Source: Streptomyces chattanoogensis (lineage in GTDB: Bacteria; Actinomycetota; Actinomycetes; Streptomycetales; Streptomycetaceae). Taken from it: a stretch of 64,000 nucleotides of DNA. The position numbers and the translations under genes were made by a program. Positions within the stretch are counted from its first letter, which is position 1; every line of letters begins with the position of its first letter. Location: the NCBI RefSeq assembly GCF_001294335.1, contig NZ_LGKG01000196.1:310001-374000 (forward strand), read 5' to 3'. This document shows positions 26,478 through 35,751 of this stretch, one piece after another. The notes under the pieces are model-generated. The model worked only from the letters and a program-made list of their open reading frames with translations. It did not search any database and had not been told where the DNA came from.

Positions 26478-29045
26478 GTGCCTGGCACGAATCTGACCCG
26501 CGACGAGGCGCAGCAGCGGGCGCGGCTGCTGAGCGTGGACGCGTACGAGATCGATCTGGACCTCTCCGGGGCGCAGGACGGGGGTACCTACCGGTCCGTG
26601 ACGACGGTGCGCTTCGATGCGGCCGAGGCGGGCGCGGAGACCTTCATCGATCTGGTCGCGCCGGCCGTGCACGAGGTCGTGCTCAACGGCGAAGCGCTGG
26701 ATGCGGCCGAGGTGTTCAAGGATTCGCGGATCGCGCTGCGGGGGCTCGCCGCCGGGCGCAACGAGCTGCGGGTCGTGGCGGACTGCGCGTACACCAACAC
26801 CGGTGAGGGGCTGCACCGTTTCGTCGACCCGGTCGACCAGCAGGCCTACCTCTACACACAGTTCGAGGTGCCGGACGCGCGCCGGGTGTTCGCCTCCTTC
26901 GAGCAGCCCGATCTCAAGGCGACGTTCCAGTTCACCGTGAAGGCCCCCGAGGGCTGGACGGTGATCTCCAATTCCCCGACGCCGGAGCCGAGCGGGAACG
27001 TCTGGCGCTTCGAGCCGACGCCGCGGATCTCCAGCTACATCACGGCGCTGATCGTGGGCCCGTACCACAGCGTGCACAGCACGTACGAGAAGGACGGGCG
27101 CACGGTGCCGCTGGGCATCTACTGCCGCCCCTCGCTCGCCGAGCACCTCGACTCCGACGCGATCTTCGAGGTCACCCGGCAGGGCTTCGACTGGTTCCAG
27201 GAGAAGTTCGACTACGACTACCCCTTTGCCAAGTACGACCAGCTCTTCGTGCCGGAGTTCAACGCGGGCGCGATGGAGAACGCGGGCGCGGTGACCATCC
27301 GCGACCAGTACGTCTTCCGCTCGAAGGTGACGGATGCGGCGTACGAGGTGCGGGCCGAGACCATCCTGCACGAGCTGGCGCACATGTGGTTCGGCGACCT
27401 GGTCACCATGGAGTGGTGGAACGACCTGTGGCTGAACGAGTCGTTCGCCACCTACACCTCGATCGCCTGCCAGGCCTACGCGCCGGGCTCGAAGTGGCCG
27501 CACTCCTGGACCACGTTCGCCAACTCCATGAAGACCTGGGCGTACCGGCAGGACCAGCTGCCCTCCACCCACCCGATCATGGCGGAGATCCGTGACCTGG
27601 ACGACGTCCTGGTCAACTTCGACGGCATCACCTACGCCAAGGGGGCCTCGGTCCTCAAGCAGCTGGTGGCGTACGTCGGGATGGACGAGTTCTTCAAGGG
27701 CGTGCAGGCCTATTTCAAGGCGCATGCGTACGGCAACACCCGGCTGAGCGATCTGCTGGGGGCGCTGGAGGAGACCTCCGGCCGCGATCTGAAGACCTGG
27801 TCGAAGAAGTGGCTGGAGACGGCCGGGATCAACATCCTGCGGCCGGAGATCGAGGTGGACGCGGACGGCGTCATCACCGCGTTCGCGGTCCGGCAGGAGG
27901 CCCCGGCGCTGCCGGCCGGCGCCAAGGGCGAGCCGGTCCTGCGGCCGCACCGGATCGCCATCGGCGCGTACGAGCTTCAGGACGGCAAGCTCGTCCGCAA
28001 GGAGCGCATCGAGCTGGACGTGGACGGCGAACTGACCGCCGTACCGCAGCTGGTCGGCACGGCCCGCCCGGCCGTCGTCCTCCTCAACGACGACGACCTC
28101 TCGTACGCGAAGGTCCGCCTGGACGAGGAGTCGCTGAAGGCCGTCACCGAGCACCTCGGGGACTTCACCGAGTCGCTGCCGCGGGCCCTGTGCTGGGCGT
28201 CGGCCTGGGACATGACCCGCGACGGCGAGCTGGCCACCCGCGACTACCTGTCGCTGGTGCTGTCCGGCATCGGCAAGGAGTCGGACATCGGCGTGGTGCA
28301 GTCGCTGCACCGTCAGGTGAAGCTGGCGATCGACCTGTACGCCGACCCGTCCGCCCGCGACGCCCTGCTGACCCAGTGGACGGACGCCACGCTGGTCCAG
28401 CTGAGCATCGCCGAGCCGGGCAGCGACCACCAGCTGGCCTGGGCACGGGCGTTCGCCGCGACCGCCCGTACGCCGGAGCAGCTGGACCTCCTGAAGGGCC
28501 TGCTGGACGGCACCCAGGCCATCGAGGGCCTGGCCGTCGACACGGAGCTGCGCTGGGCGTTCGTGGAGCGGCTGGCGGCGGTCGGCAGCTTCGACGAGGC
28601 GGAGATCGCGGCCGAGTACGAGCGGGACCGGACCGCCGCCGGTGAGCGGCACGCGGCCACCGCCCGGGCCGCCCGCCCGACCGAGGAGGCCAAGGCGGAG
28701 GCGTGGGCGTCGGTCGTCGAGTCCGACAAGCTGCCGAACGCCGTCCAGGAGGCGGTCATCGGCGGCTTCGTCCAGACCGACCAGCGGGAGCTGCTGGCGC
28801 CGTATGCGGCCAAGTACTTCGACGCGGTCAAGGGCGTCTGGGACGCGCGCAGCCATGAGATGGCCCAGCAGATCGCGGTCGGCCTCTACCCGTCGCTGCA
28901 GGTCCTCCAGGAGACCCTGGACGCGACCGACGCCTGGCTGACCGCCGCGGAGCCCAACGCGGCGCTGCGCAGGCTCGTTTCGGAGTCGCGCGCGGGCATC
29001 GAGAGGGCGCTCAAGGCGCAGGCGGCGGACGCTGCGGCGGCCTGA
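26478..29045 (+). CDS. pepN: Aminopeptidase N, M1 family (paralogue 2)
   Basis: 855 aa zinc aminopeptidase. GAMEN is at residues 264-268; the zinc site is His298, Glu299, His302 and Glu321. The N-terminal beta domain carries GEGLHRFVDP and YLYTQFE; the C-terminal helical domain starts near 510. The GTG at 26478 has AAGGAG 8 bases upstream. It is nearly colinear with the gene at 17164, so both descend from one duplication. This copy has the more standard GAMENAG and WNDLWLNE and is likely the principal PepN. Followed by a strong hairpin. Confidence 0.95.
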   Translation: MPGTNLTRDEAQQRARLLSVDAYEIDLDLSGAQDGGTYRSVTTVRFDAAEAGAETFIDLVAPAVHEVVLNGEALDAAEVFKDSRIALRGLAAGRNELRVVADCAYTNTGEGLHRFVDPVDQQAYLYTQFEVPDARRVFASFEQPDLKATFQFTVKAPEGWTVISNSPTPEPSGNVWRFEPTPRISSYITALIVGPYHSVHSTYEKDGRTVPLGIYCRPSLAEHLDSDAIFEVTRQGFDWFQEKFDYDYPFAKYDQLFVPEFNAGAMENAGAVTIRDQYVFRSKVTDAAYEVRAETILHELAHMWFGDLVTMEWWNDLWLNESFATYTSIACQAYAPGSKWPHSWTTFANSMKTWAYRQDQLPSTHPIMAEIRDLDDVLVNFDGITYAKGASVLKQLVAYVGMDEFFKGVQAYFKAHAYGNTRLSDLLGALEETSGRDLKTWSKKWLETAGINILRPEIEVDADGVITAFAVRQEAPALPAGAKGEPVLRPHRIAIGAYELQDGKLVRKERIELDVDGELTAVPQLVGTARPAVVLLNDDDLSYAKVRLDEESLKAVTEHLGDFTESLPRALCWASAWDMTRDGELATRDYLSLVLSGIGKESDIGVVQSLHRQVKLAIDLYADPSARDALLTQWTDATLVQLSIAEPGSDHQLAWARAFAATARTPEQLDLLKGLLDGTQAIEGLAVDTELRWAFVERLAAVGSFDEAEIAAEYERDRTAAGERHAATARAARPTEEAKAEAWASVVESDKLPNAVQEAVIGGFVQTDQRELLAPYAAKYFDAVKGVWDARSHEMAQQIAVGLYPSLQVLQETLDATDAWLTAAEPNAALRRLVSESRAGIERALKAQAADAAAA

Positions 29046-29059
29046 GCCGGCGGCTGATT

Positions 29060-29093
29060 CCGGCACCGGGGCGGTGGTCCGCCCCGGTGCCGG
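29060..29093 (+). terminator. Strong hairpin terminator after pepN paralogue 2
   Basis: A perfect 15-bp stem (CCGGCACCGGGGCGG and its complement), loop TGGT, then GGGGCGTTT. Confidence 0.88.
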
Positions 29094-29137
29094 GGCGTTT
29101 CCGGACTACTCCCGGGTACGTGAAGAACGCGCCAACA

Positions 29138-29181
29138 AGTTGACCTCGACGTCAACTCAGGTCACTCGAAAGCGTTACGCT
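29138..29181. promoter_or_regulatory. Conservon promoter region with two palindromes
   Basis: AGTTGAC-CTCGAC-GTCAACT at 29138-29157 is a perfect 7-bp-arm inverted repeat containing a TTGACC -35-like word. AGCGT-T-ACGCT at 29171-29181 is a second perfect palindrome, followed by TACATAT. They lie 43-86 bases before cvnA in a stretch clearly less GC-rich than its flanks. Confidence 0.55.
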
Positions 29182-29223
29182 ACATATCCGTAAGGTGATC
29201 TTCGGACACGTACGGGAGTTGTA

Positions 29224-30747
29224 GTGCAGAGGGTGAGTGCGGGGACGGCCCCGGGAAATCCCAAGTCCCCCTTCCCTTTCTGGCTGCTGCCGCCTGCCGC
29301 CCTCGCGGTGGCCACCGCCGTAGCCACGGCGGTGGGACCGGCCTCCGCGTCCACGACCGTTCTCTGCCTCGGTGTGGCGGCGGTCGTCGTCACCGCCGTC
29401 GCCTGCGCCGAGGCCCGGCGCAGGGCCCGCCGCATCGCCGTGCTGGAGGCCACGGCCGCCGCCCGCCAGGAGGCCCTCGCCCACCAGGAGTCCGAAACGG
29501 TGCGGCTCGCCGAGCAGTTGCTGCCCGACGTGGTCGGCCGGCTGCGGCGCGGGGAGTTCCCCGAGGAGGTGCTGACCGGGCTCGACGCCCCGGCCGCCCA
29601 CCTCGCGGTGCTGCGCTCGGTGGTCGACGCGGTGGCCGCCGAGGAGGACCTGCGCGACTCCGCACAGCGCGCCTTCGTGAACATCGCCCGACGGGTTCAG
29701 GCCATCGTTCACCAGCAGGCCCAGGAACTGCGGGAGATGGAGGACCGGCACGGACAGCGCCCGGACGTCTTCGGCGATCTCCTCCGGCTCGACCACGGCA
29801 CCGCGCTGATCGGCCGGCTCGCCGACTCCATCGCCGTCCTCGGCGGTGCCCGTCCGGGCCGCCAGTGGTCGAAGGCGGTGCCCCTCTACTCCGTGCTCCG
29901 CGGCGCGATGTCCCGGATCATCGACTACCAGCGCGTCGAGCTGCATTCGGTCTCCGAGATCGCCGTCGTCGGCACCGCCGTCGAACCGCTGATCCACGCC
30001 CTGGCCGAACTGCTCGACAACGCCACGCGCTATTCGCCGCCCAACACCCGCGTCCATCTCACCGCCGTCGACGTCCAGTCGGGCATCGCCATCGAGATCG
30101 AGGACGGCGGTGTCTCGATGAGCGAGGAGGCCCGCGCCCGCGCCGAGCGGATGCTGCTCCAGGCCCAGCAGGGCATCGACGTCAACGACCTCGGCGAGAC
30201 CCCGCGCCTCGGCCTGGCCGTGGTCGGGCGGCTGGCCCAGGCGTACGGCTTCCAGGTGTCACTGCGGCCGTCGGCGTACGGCGGCGTACGGGCCGTGCTG
30301 ATCGTCCCGCAGGAGCTCATCACCACGGCGGCCGGCGCCACGGGGCGCGCGCACGGCATCGGTACGTCGTCGGGGCCGCGGATCGCCGCGGACACCCCGT
30401 CGGCGCAGGTGCCGGTCGTCGCGCGCGCCGCCACCGGCCCGACCGTGGACGCGGAAGCTCCCGTGGTCACCGAACGCACGGCGAACGGCCTGCCGCAGCG
30501 CCGCCGCAAGAGCCCGGTCACCCCGCCCGAAGCCGCGCCGGCCCCGAGCGGGCCGGCACCCGCTGCCGACTCCGCGGACGCCGTCCAGCCCGGCATGTGG
30601 CTGGCCGCGTTCCAGAGCGGTGTCTCGGGCGAGACCACACAGAACGGCGATACCGCGCAGAACGGCGAGACCACGCCGGATCAGGATCAAGACCTCGACG
30701 TCGCCGCCTCGGCGCCCGCGTCGGCAAGCAAGGGGAACGAGCAGTGA
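29224..30747 (+). CDS. cvnA: Conservon protein CvnA, sensor histidine-kinase-like
   Basis: 507 aa. Two membrane segments (about 19-38 and 43-62) are followed by a helical linker and a GHKL ATPase domain. Its N box is LAELLDNATRYSPP (about residues 260-273), a degenerate G1 reads IEDGG, and G2 is LGLAVVGRLAQ. The phospho-acceptor H box is not obvious, as in known conservon CvnA. A Pro/Ala/Thr-rich tail of ~130 residues, including two TTQNG/TAQNG-like repeats, follows. GTG at 29224 lies 5 bases after GGGAG. First of five overlapping genes forming a membrane-linked G-protein-like module (Streptomyces conservon). Confidence 0.92.
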   Translation: MQRVSAGTAPGNPKSPFPFWLLPPAALAVATAVATAVGPASASTTVLCLGVAAVVVTAVACAEARRRARRIAVLEATAAARQEALAHQESETVRLAEQLLPDVVGRLRRGEFPEEVLTGLDAPAAHLAVLRSVVDAVAAEEDLRDSAQRAFVNIARRVQAIVHQQAQELREMEDRHGQRPDVFGDLLRLDHGTALIGRLADSIAVLGGARPGRQWSKAVPLYSVLRGAMSRIIDYQRVELHSVSEIAVVGTAVEPLIHALAELLDNATRYSPPNTRVHLTAVDVQSGIAIEIEDGGVSMSEEARARAERMLLQAQQGIDVNDLGETPRLGLAVVGRLAQAYGFQVSLRPSAYGGVRAVLIVPQELITTAAGATGRAHGIGTSSGPRIAADTPSAQVPVVARAATGPTVDAEAPVVTERTANGLPQRRRKSPVTPPEAAPAPSGPAPAADSADAVQPGMWLAAFQSGVSGETTQNGDTAQNGETTPDQDQDLDVAASAPASASKGNEQ

Positions 30748-31187
30748 TGCAGCAGCAGGACCTGGGTTACGCCGGCAGCACCGGCCGGACCGGCAGCATG
30801 GACTGGATGCTCAAGGACCTGGCCGAGAGCGTCCCGCAGACCCGCCAGGTGGTGGTGCTCTCCGCGGACGGCCTGCGCATGGCCCAGCACGGCGGGGACA
30901 CCGACGCCGCGGACCGCCTGGCCGCGGCCTGTGCGGGACTGCAGAGCCTCGCGGGCGCGGTCGCGGCCGAACTCCCGCACAGCGAGGGGCGGATGCGACT
31001 CGTCGTCATCGAGATGGACGCCGGCTTCTTCTATCTGATGGCGGCGGGCGCGGGCGCCTATCTCGCGGTACTGGCCGACGACGGCGTGGACGCGGGCCTG
31101 ATGGGCCAGCGGATGCGCGACCTCGTACTGCGGATCGGAGAGCACCTGAGCACGCCGCCGCGGCAGGACGGGCAGGCCGCCAGGTGA
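30747..31187 (+). CDS. cvnB: Conservon protein CvnB, Roadblock/LC7 domain
   Basis: 146 aa. A single Roadblock/LC7 domain: MDWMLKDLAESVPQTRQVVVLSADGL near residues 18-43 (key elements LAESVP and VVVLSADGL) and a hydrophobic AGFFYLMAAGAGAYLAVL strand. Roadblock proteins act as GTPase-associated scaffolds, here for CvnD. The start ATG (30747) overlaps the cvnA stop by one base (TGATG), with AAGGGGA upstream, so translation is coupled. Confidence 0.93.
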   Translation: MQQQDLGYAGSTGRTGSMDWMLKDLAESVPQTRQVVVLSADGLRMAQHGGDTDAADRLAAACAGLQSLAGAVAAELPHSEGRMRLVVIEMDAGFFYLMAAGAGAYLAVLADDGVDAGLMGQRMRDLVLRIGEHLSTPPRQDGQAAR

Positions 31188-31546
31188 CCCAGCCCTCCGG
31201 CCAGGAATGGGACGTGGGCGGGCCCGAGCGGCTCTATGTGATCACTGGTGGGCGCAGCGGTTCGTCCGCGCCCACCGAGCTCGACCTGGTCACGCTGATC
31301 GTGGCCGGGTCGGGCCCGCGGCCCGGGATGCCGCCGGAGCATGCGGACATCGTCCGCATCTGCCACCGGCCGCTGTCCGTCGCGGAGATCTCCGCGCACC
31401 TGGGCCTGCCGGTCAGTGTGGTGACCGTGCTGCTCAGCGATCTGCTGGCCGACAAGCGGGTCACCGCCCGGCCGCCGGTGCCGCCCGCACAACTCCCCGA
31501 CATCGCGTTGATTGAGGCAGTGATCGATGGACTTCAAAGGCTCTGA
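31184..31546 (+). CDS. cvnC: Conservon protein CvnC (DUF742)
   Basis: 120 aa, DUF742. The GTG start overlaps the cvnB stop (GTGA). RLYVITGGR, ELDLVTLI and a winged-helix-like ADIVRICHRPLSVAEISAHLGLPVSVVTVLLSDL region (key words VAEISAHLGLP) are present. Family members are small and possibly DNA- or protein-binding within conservons. Its 3' end overlaps cvnD by 20 bases. Confidence 0.92.
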   Translation: MTQPSGQEWDVGGPERLYVITGGRSGSSAPTELDLVTLIVAGSGPRPGMPPEHADIVRICHRPLSVAEISAHLGLPVSVVTVLLSDLLADKRVTARPPVPPAQLPDIALIEAVIDGLQRL

Positions 31547-32162
31547 CCGGGCCACCGGGCAGCAGCTCGCCGGGCCGCGGAGCGAGGACGTGCTGCCCGA
31601 GACCGCGGCCGCCGCGGTCAAGGTGGTGATCGTCGGCGGATTCGGGGTCGGCAAGACGACCCTGGTCGGCTCGGTCAGCGAGATCCGGCCGCTGACCACC
31701 GAGGAGACGATGACCCAGGCCGGGGTCGGCGTCGATGACACGGCCGGGATCGCGGGCAAGTCCACGACCACCGTGGCAATGGATTTCGGCCGCATCAGCA
31801 TCAACGAACAGCTGGTGCTCTATCTGTTCGGCACCCCGGGACAGGAGCGCTTCTGGTTCCTGTGGCGCGGCCTGTTCGAGGGCGCGCTCGGCGCGGTGGT
31901 GCTGGTGGACACCCGCCGCCTCGAGGTGAGCTTCGACGTGATCGGACGCCTGGAGGAGCGCCGCGTGCCGTTCGTCGTCGCCGTCAACACCTTCCCCGAT
32001 GCGCCGGGTTACCCGGTCGAGGAACTGCGGGGCGCGCTCGACCTGCCGGAGTCGGTGCCGATCGTGGAGTGCGACGCACGGCTGCGCACCTCGAGCCGCG
32101 ACGTCCTGATGACCCTGATGCACTACCTGTATTCCCTGGCCACGCCGACGGAGGCCTCGTGA
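31527..32162 (+). CDS. cvnD: Conservon protein CvnD, Ras-like ATP/GTP-binding protein
   Basis: 211 aa small GTPase. The P-loop GGFGVGKTT is at residues 37-45, the switch-II region LFGTPGQERFWFLW and the specificity-loop VNTF in place of the usual NKxD. GTPase families with Roadblock partners act as molecular switches, as in the MglA type. The ATG at 31527 overlaps cvnC; the stop overlaps the P450 start by four bases (GTGA). Confidence 0.94.
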   Translation: MDFKGSDRATGQQLAGPRSEDVLPETAAAAVKVVIVGGFGVGKTTLVGSVSEIRPLTTEETMTQAGVGVDDTAGIAGKSTTTVAMDFGRISINEQLVLYLFGTPGQERFWFLWRGLFEGALGAVVLVDTRRLEVSFDVIGRLEERRVPFVVAVNTFPDAPGYPVEELRGALDLPESVPIVECDARLRTSSRDVLMTLMHYLYSLATPTEAS

Positions 32163-33559
32163 ACACCCCCGACCCGTCCCCCGCCCCTCCCCCGGGCTGC
32201 CCCGCGCACGGGCTCGGCGCCGAGGGGATCCGCAGGCTGTACGGCCCCGAGGCGGAGGCGGATCCGCGCGGGCTGTACGAGAAGCTGCGGGACGAACACG
32301 GCGCCGTCGCCCCGGTGCTGGTCCACGGCGACCTGCGAGCCTGGCTGGTCCTCGGCCACCGCGAGAACCTCGACGTGGCCCGTACGCCGTCCCGCTTCTC
32401 CCGCGACTCCCGGCGCTGGCGCGATCTGCGCGAGGGCCGGGTCCCGGCCGACCATCCGCTCACCCCGATCGCCGCCTGGCAGCCGGTGTGCAACTTCGCG
32501 GACGGCGCCGAGCACGAGCGGCTGCGCGGCGCGGTCACCGAGTCCCTGGAGCGCTTCGACCGCCGGGGGATCCGCCGCTATGTCACCCGCTTCGCGGGCC
32601 AGCTGATCGACCGGTTCGCGCAGAACGGCCGCGCCGACCTGGTCCAGGACTTCGCCGAGCAGCTCCCGATGCTGGTGATGACCCAGCTCGTCGGCATGCC
32701 CGAGTCCTACGGTCCGCGGATCGTGGAGGCGGCCCGCGACATGCTCAAGGGCACGGAGACGGCCGTCCAGTCGAACGAGTACATCACCCAGGCGCTGCGC
32801 CAGCTGGTCGAGCGCAAGCGGGAGCAGCCCGGCCGGGACTTCACGTCCTGGCTGCTGGAGTCGGGCGCGGCGGGGCAGGGTGCGGCGCTGTCGGACGAGG
32901 AGATTCTCGAGCACGTACGCCTCGTCCTCATCGCCGCCTTCGAGACGACGGCCAACCTGATCGCGAACACCCTCCGCCTGGTCCTCACCGACCGCCGCTT
33001 CCGGGCCAGCCTGTCCGGCGGTCATATGACGCTGCCGGACGCCCTCGAGCAGGTGCTGTGGGACGAGCCGCCGCTCACCACCATCCTGGGCCGGTGGGCC
33101 ACGGGCGACACGGTGCTCGGGGGCGCGGAGATCCGCGAGGGCGACATGATGCTCCTCGGCCTCGCGGCGGGCAACGTGGACCCCGAGATACGCCCCGACC
33201 TCGCCTCGCCGGTGCACGGCAACCGCTCGCACCTCGCCTTCAGCGGCGGGCCGCATGAGTGCCCGGGCCAGGACATCGGGCGGGCGATCGCGGACAGCGG
33301 GATCGACACCCTGCTCACCCGGCTGCCCGATCTGGAACTGGCCGTACCCGAAGGCGCGTTGATGCGCTCCGCATCGCTGATGTCGCACCAGCTGGTGAGC
33401 CTGCCGGTGACGTTCACGCCCCGGGGGGCCGGGGTGACGGGCTCGACCCCGGTGCAGCCCCGGTCGTCTCCGCTGCCTGCGGCCGTACCGGCACCCACAC
33501 CCTCGGCACCGGCGGAGGCGGCCGCCCCCCGGTCGTGGTGGTCGCGGCTGTTCGGCTGA
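32159..33559 (+). CDS. cvnE: Conservon cytochrome P450, CYP157 family-like, lacking ExxR (CvnE)
   Basis: 466 aa P450. The I-helix is AAFETT (259-264) and the haem loop FSGGPHECPG holds Cys368. The K-helix reads EQVLW (297-301) where nearly all P450s have ExxR. Absence of ExxR, with EQSLW in the same place, is the published hallmark of the Streptomyces CYP157 family, whose members are encoded in conservons. Substrate unknown. A Pro/Ala-rich tail of ~45 residues ends in WWSRLFG, perhaps a membrane- or partner-binding peptide. It is translationally coupled to cvnD by GTGA. No ferredoxin gene is adjacent. Confidence 0.92.
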   Translation: MNTPDPSPAPPPGCPAHGLGAEGIRRLYGPEAEADPRGLYEKLRDEHGAVAPVLVHGDLRAWLVLGHRENLDVARTPSRFSRDSRRWRDLREGRVPADHPLTPIAAWQPVCNFADGAEHERLRGAVTESLERFDRRGIRRYVTRFAGQLIDRFAQNGRADLVQDFAEQLPMLVMTQLVGMPESYGPRIVEAARDMLKGTETAVQSNEYITQALRQLVERKREQPGRDFTSWLLESGAAGQGAALSDEEILEHVRLVLIAAFETTANLIANTLRLVLTDRRFRASLSGGHMTLPDALEQVLWDEPPLTTILGRWATGDTVLGGAEIREGDMMLLGLAAGNVDPEIRPDLASPVHGNRSHLAFSGGPHECPGQDIGRAIADSGIDTLLTRLPDLELAVPEGALMRSASLMSHQLVSLPVTFTPRGAGVTGSTPVQPRSSPLPAAVPAPTPSAPAEAAAPRSWWSRLFG

Positions 33560-33602
33560 GCATGCGCCGGGCGGGCCTGGTCCCCGGCCCGCCCGGCAGG
33601 GT

Positions 33603-34712
33603 CTAACCGATGAGCTCGGCCCACCACCAGTCGATGGCCGGAATGCCGGGCGCGGCCACGGCCGGATCCCGGGGAACCGGGCTCCACGTCACGTCATACG
33701 ACGCCCCCTCGGCCGGCAGCGCATTGCGGTTCCGCGGACTCGCGAACCGGGGCGCCAGGTTCTGCCACTCGATACACCCGCTCACGTAGTGGGCCAGCGA
33801 GTCCAGATAGCGCAGCAACTCCGCGGAGGCCCCCCGCGCAACCTGCTCCCGCCCCTGGATGAACAGCGTCATCACCCGGTCCCGCAAGGCCACCGCGGGC
33901 CCCATCGCCTCCCGCGGTGAACAGCCCGCTTCGGCCGCCACCACGTTCAGCAGGTTCTGCTCCCAGGGCGACTGGTGGTCCTCCTTGTTGTAGGAGAACA
34001 GGTCGTTGTCGCACGACACGAGGAGCGCCGCCGCATCCGTCAGCGCCTGCACCGGCGCCGAGTACAGCTCGTCGGCCGGCACCGCGATCCCGTTGGCCGC
34101 ATCGCACCAGGTGAGCGTGAACCGCGTCCCGTTCACCGACATCCGCATCGCGCAGAATTCGTTCAGGGACGGCATCACCCCGCGCTCGGCGTTCGCGGTC
34201 TGCCACCCCGCCCCGAGCAGCCAGTCCCGCGTCCCCTCGGCGAACCTGCGCAGCTCGAAGGGGCTGAGCATGGCCCGCGTGCGGACGACCAGGTCGTCCA
34301 GCGCGGTGGTGAGCGGCGAGGACGGCAGCAACGCGGAGCCCGGCGCCTCGATGGACCGGATCAGCCGGACGCTGTGGTCGGCGATCGCCGCCGTACTGAC
34401 CGACGTGGAGCCGGAGTCCTGCCAGTCGTCGATGGCATTGGCCCAGTAGTTCCACTGCATGAACAGCAGGATCGGCTCGGGCTCACCGTACGGAATGATC
34501 CGCGAGGTGAAGTCGGCGCTGTGCGTGGCAAGGCCCCAGGCCCGCTCGGTGGCGTCGGGGTAGATCCCGAAGCGGTCGATCCACTCGACGGCCCGGGCCT
34601 CGAGCTCCTCGGCCTCGGGGTGGATCAGCGAGGCGTTGAACGGACAGTAGAAGGGCGGGAGTTCCCAGCCGATCCGGGAGGGCGCACTGTCGGCCGCGTA
34701 GACGGGAGGCAT
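33603..34712 (-). CDS. Terpene cyclase (class I), paired with a methyltransferase
   Basis: 369 aa class I terpene synthase fold. The aspartate-rich metal motif DDWQD is at 95-99 and the NSE triad NDLFSYNKE at 236-244, both intact, so ionisation of a prenyl diphosphate is expected. No long Pro-rich N-terminal extension like that of 2-methylisoborneol synthase is present. The gene begins 4 bases after the stop of the methyltransferase gene, so the two form an operon. This suggests a C-methylated (non-canonical, for example C11 or C16) terpene product, by analogy with other bacterial methyltransferase-cyclase pairs. The product is not known. Confidence 0.88.
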   Translation of the reverse strand: MPPVYAADSAPSRIGWELPPFYCPFNASLIHPEAEELEARAVEWIDRFGIYPDATERAWGLATHSADFTSRIIPYGEPEPILLFMQWNYWANAIDDWQDSGSTSVSTAAIADHSVRLIRSIEAPGSALLPSSPLTTALDDLVVRTRAMLSPFELRRFAEGTRDWLLGAGWQTANAERGVMPSLNEFCAMRMSVNGTRFTLTWCDAANGIAVPADELYSAPVQALTDAAALLVSCDNDLFSYNKEDHQSPWEQNLLNVVAAEAGCSPREAMGPAVALRDRVMTLFIQGREQVARGASAELLRYLDSLAHYVSGCIEWQNLAPRFASPRNRNALPAEGASYDVTWSPVPRDPAVAAPGIPAIDWWWAELIG

Positions 34713-34716
34713 CGGT

Positions 34717-35607
34717 TCAGCAGTCCCCGCCCATGAGGCGGAACATCAGCAGCCGTGTCTCCAGCGCGTGATCCCGCCAGATCCTGAAGAGCTTGCCGTG
34801 GGTGACGGCGGACTCGGTGAGCCGCTCCCGCGACCACGCGCCCGCCTCCTCGCCGCGCTCGACCCGCTCCAGCTCCGCCGTGTTCCACGCCATGGACTGC
34901 ACCCAGAACTCCGCGACCCGGTCGGTCACGTCCTCGTCCTGCTCCAGCTCGAACCCTGCCTTCCGGGCCGCGCGGATGTATTCGGTGAGCGTCCCGAGCC
35001 TGGTCTTGTAATAGCCGTCGATGAACTCGGTCCACTCCGGCCGGCAGATGAAGTGCTCCTGGATCCCGAACCAGCCACCTGGCTTCAGGGAGCGGGCCAC
35101 CACCTCGAAGAGCCGCTCACGGTCCATGTAGCCGGAGCTCTCGTTGGCGTACGCGGCGTCGTACTTGCGGTCGGCGGCATAGCTGTGGATGTCCGCGAGC
35201 ACCGGGGTGACGCGCTGCGCCACGCCGGCGGCGGCGGCGAAGTCCCTGATGACCGGGAGGTGGTCGCCCGCGACGGTGAGTCCGGTGACGTCCGTGCCGT
35301 GCTCCTGCGCCCAGTAGATCGAGCCGCCGCCCACACCGCAGCCTATGTCGAGCAGCGAACCGGGCGGGGTGGCGTATGCGCCCCAGGTGCGGGCCGCGTG
35401 GTCGACTATCGCTTCCTGGGAGGCCACGATGCGGCGCTGCAACACCCGCTGGGAGACGGTGGTGTTGGGGGCATGTCCCGGCTCGAAGAGACCCATGTGG
35501 AAGTGGACGCGCGGGCCGGGTCCGTATTTGTGGAGGATGCCTGCGGTCTTGCGCGAGTAGTACAGGGGCACTCGTGTCTCGTCAAAGGCGAGGAGACTGC
35601 GGTTCAT
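34717..35607 (-). CDS. SAM-dependent methyltransferase, candidate prenyl-diphosphate C-methyltransferase
   Basis: 296 aa class I methyltransferase. The SAM-binding motif I is LDIGCGVGG at 86-94, an acidic residue follows in the GTDVTGLT strand, and [13 protein letters not shown] is motif III-like. The opening residues (about 8-45) with YYSRK and [15 protein letters not shown] resemble the N-terminal cap of isoprenoid methyltransferases. It differs clearly from the classical 2-MIB GPP methyltransferase as I remember it. ATG at 35605-35607 has GGAGA 4 bases upstream. The coupling to a terpene cyclase is the main reason for assigning a prenyl-diphosphate substrate. Confidence 0.78.
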   Translation of the reverse strand: MNRSLLAFDETRVPLYYSRKTAGILHKYGPGPRVHFHMGLFEPGHAPNTTVSQRVLQRRIVASQEAIVDHAARTWGAYATPPGSLLDIGCGVGGGSIYWAQEHGTDVTGLTVAGDHLPVIRDFAAAAGVAQRVTPVLADIHSYAADRKYDAAYANESSGYMDRERLFEVVARSLKPGGWFGIQEHFICRPEWTEFIDGYYKTRLGTLTEYIRAARKAGFELEQDEDVTDRVAEFWVQSMAWNTAELERVERGEEAGAWSRERLTESAVTHGKLFRIWRDHALETRLLMFRLMGGDC

Positions 35608-35751
35608 CGATTCTCCGGTCGGTACGGCGTGGGGGTGAACAAGCGGATCAACCTTGCCCGAAAGTGATCGGTCCCGCCACGTCCGCCCTGTTAAATGCAC
35701 GCCGACTTCGCGCCCGGTGCGGTAAGGAGCCTGAAGCGGCGTCACATGGTG

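Noticed and set aside
26388..29066. 892-codon open frame opposite the second pepN
   Set aside because: Antisense shadow; composition (Arg, Leu, Gly, His) follows the complement of pepN codons, and pepN has intact motifs.
33603..35607. 2-methylisoborneol cluster
   Set aside because: The usual cyclic-nucleotide-binding/encapsulin neighbour and the Pro-rich cyclase N-terminus are missing, and the methyltransferase differs from the known GPP methyltransferase as remembered.
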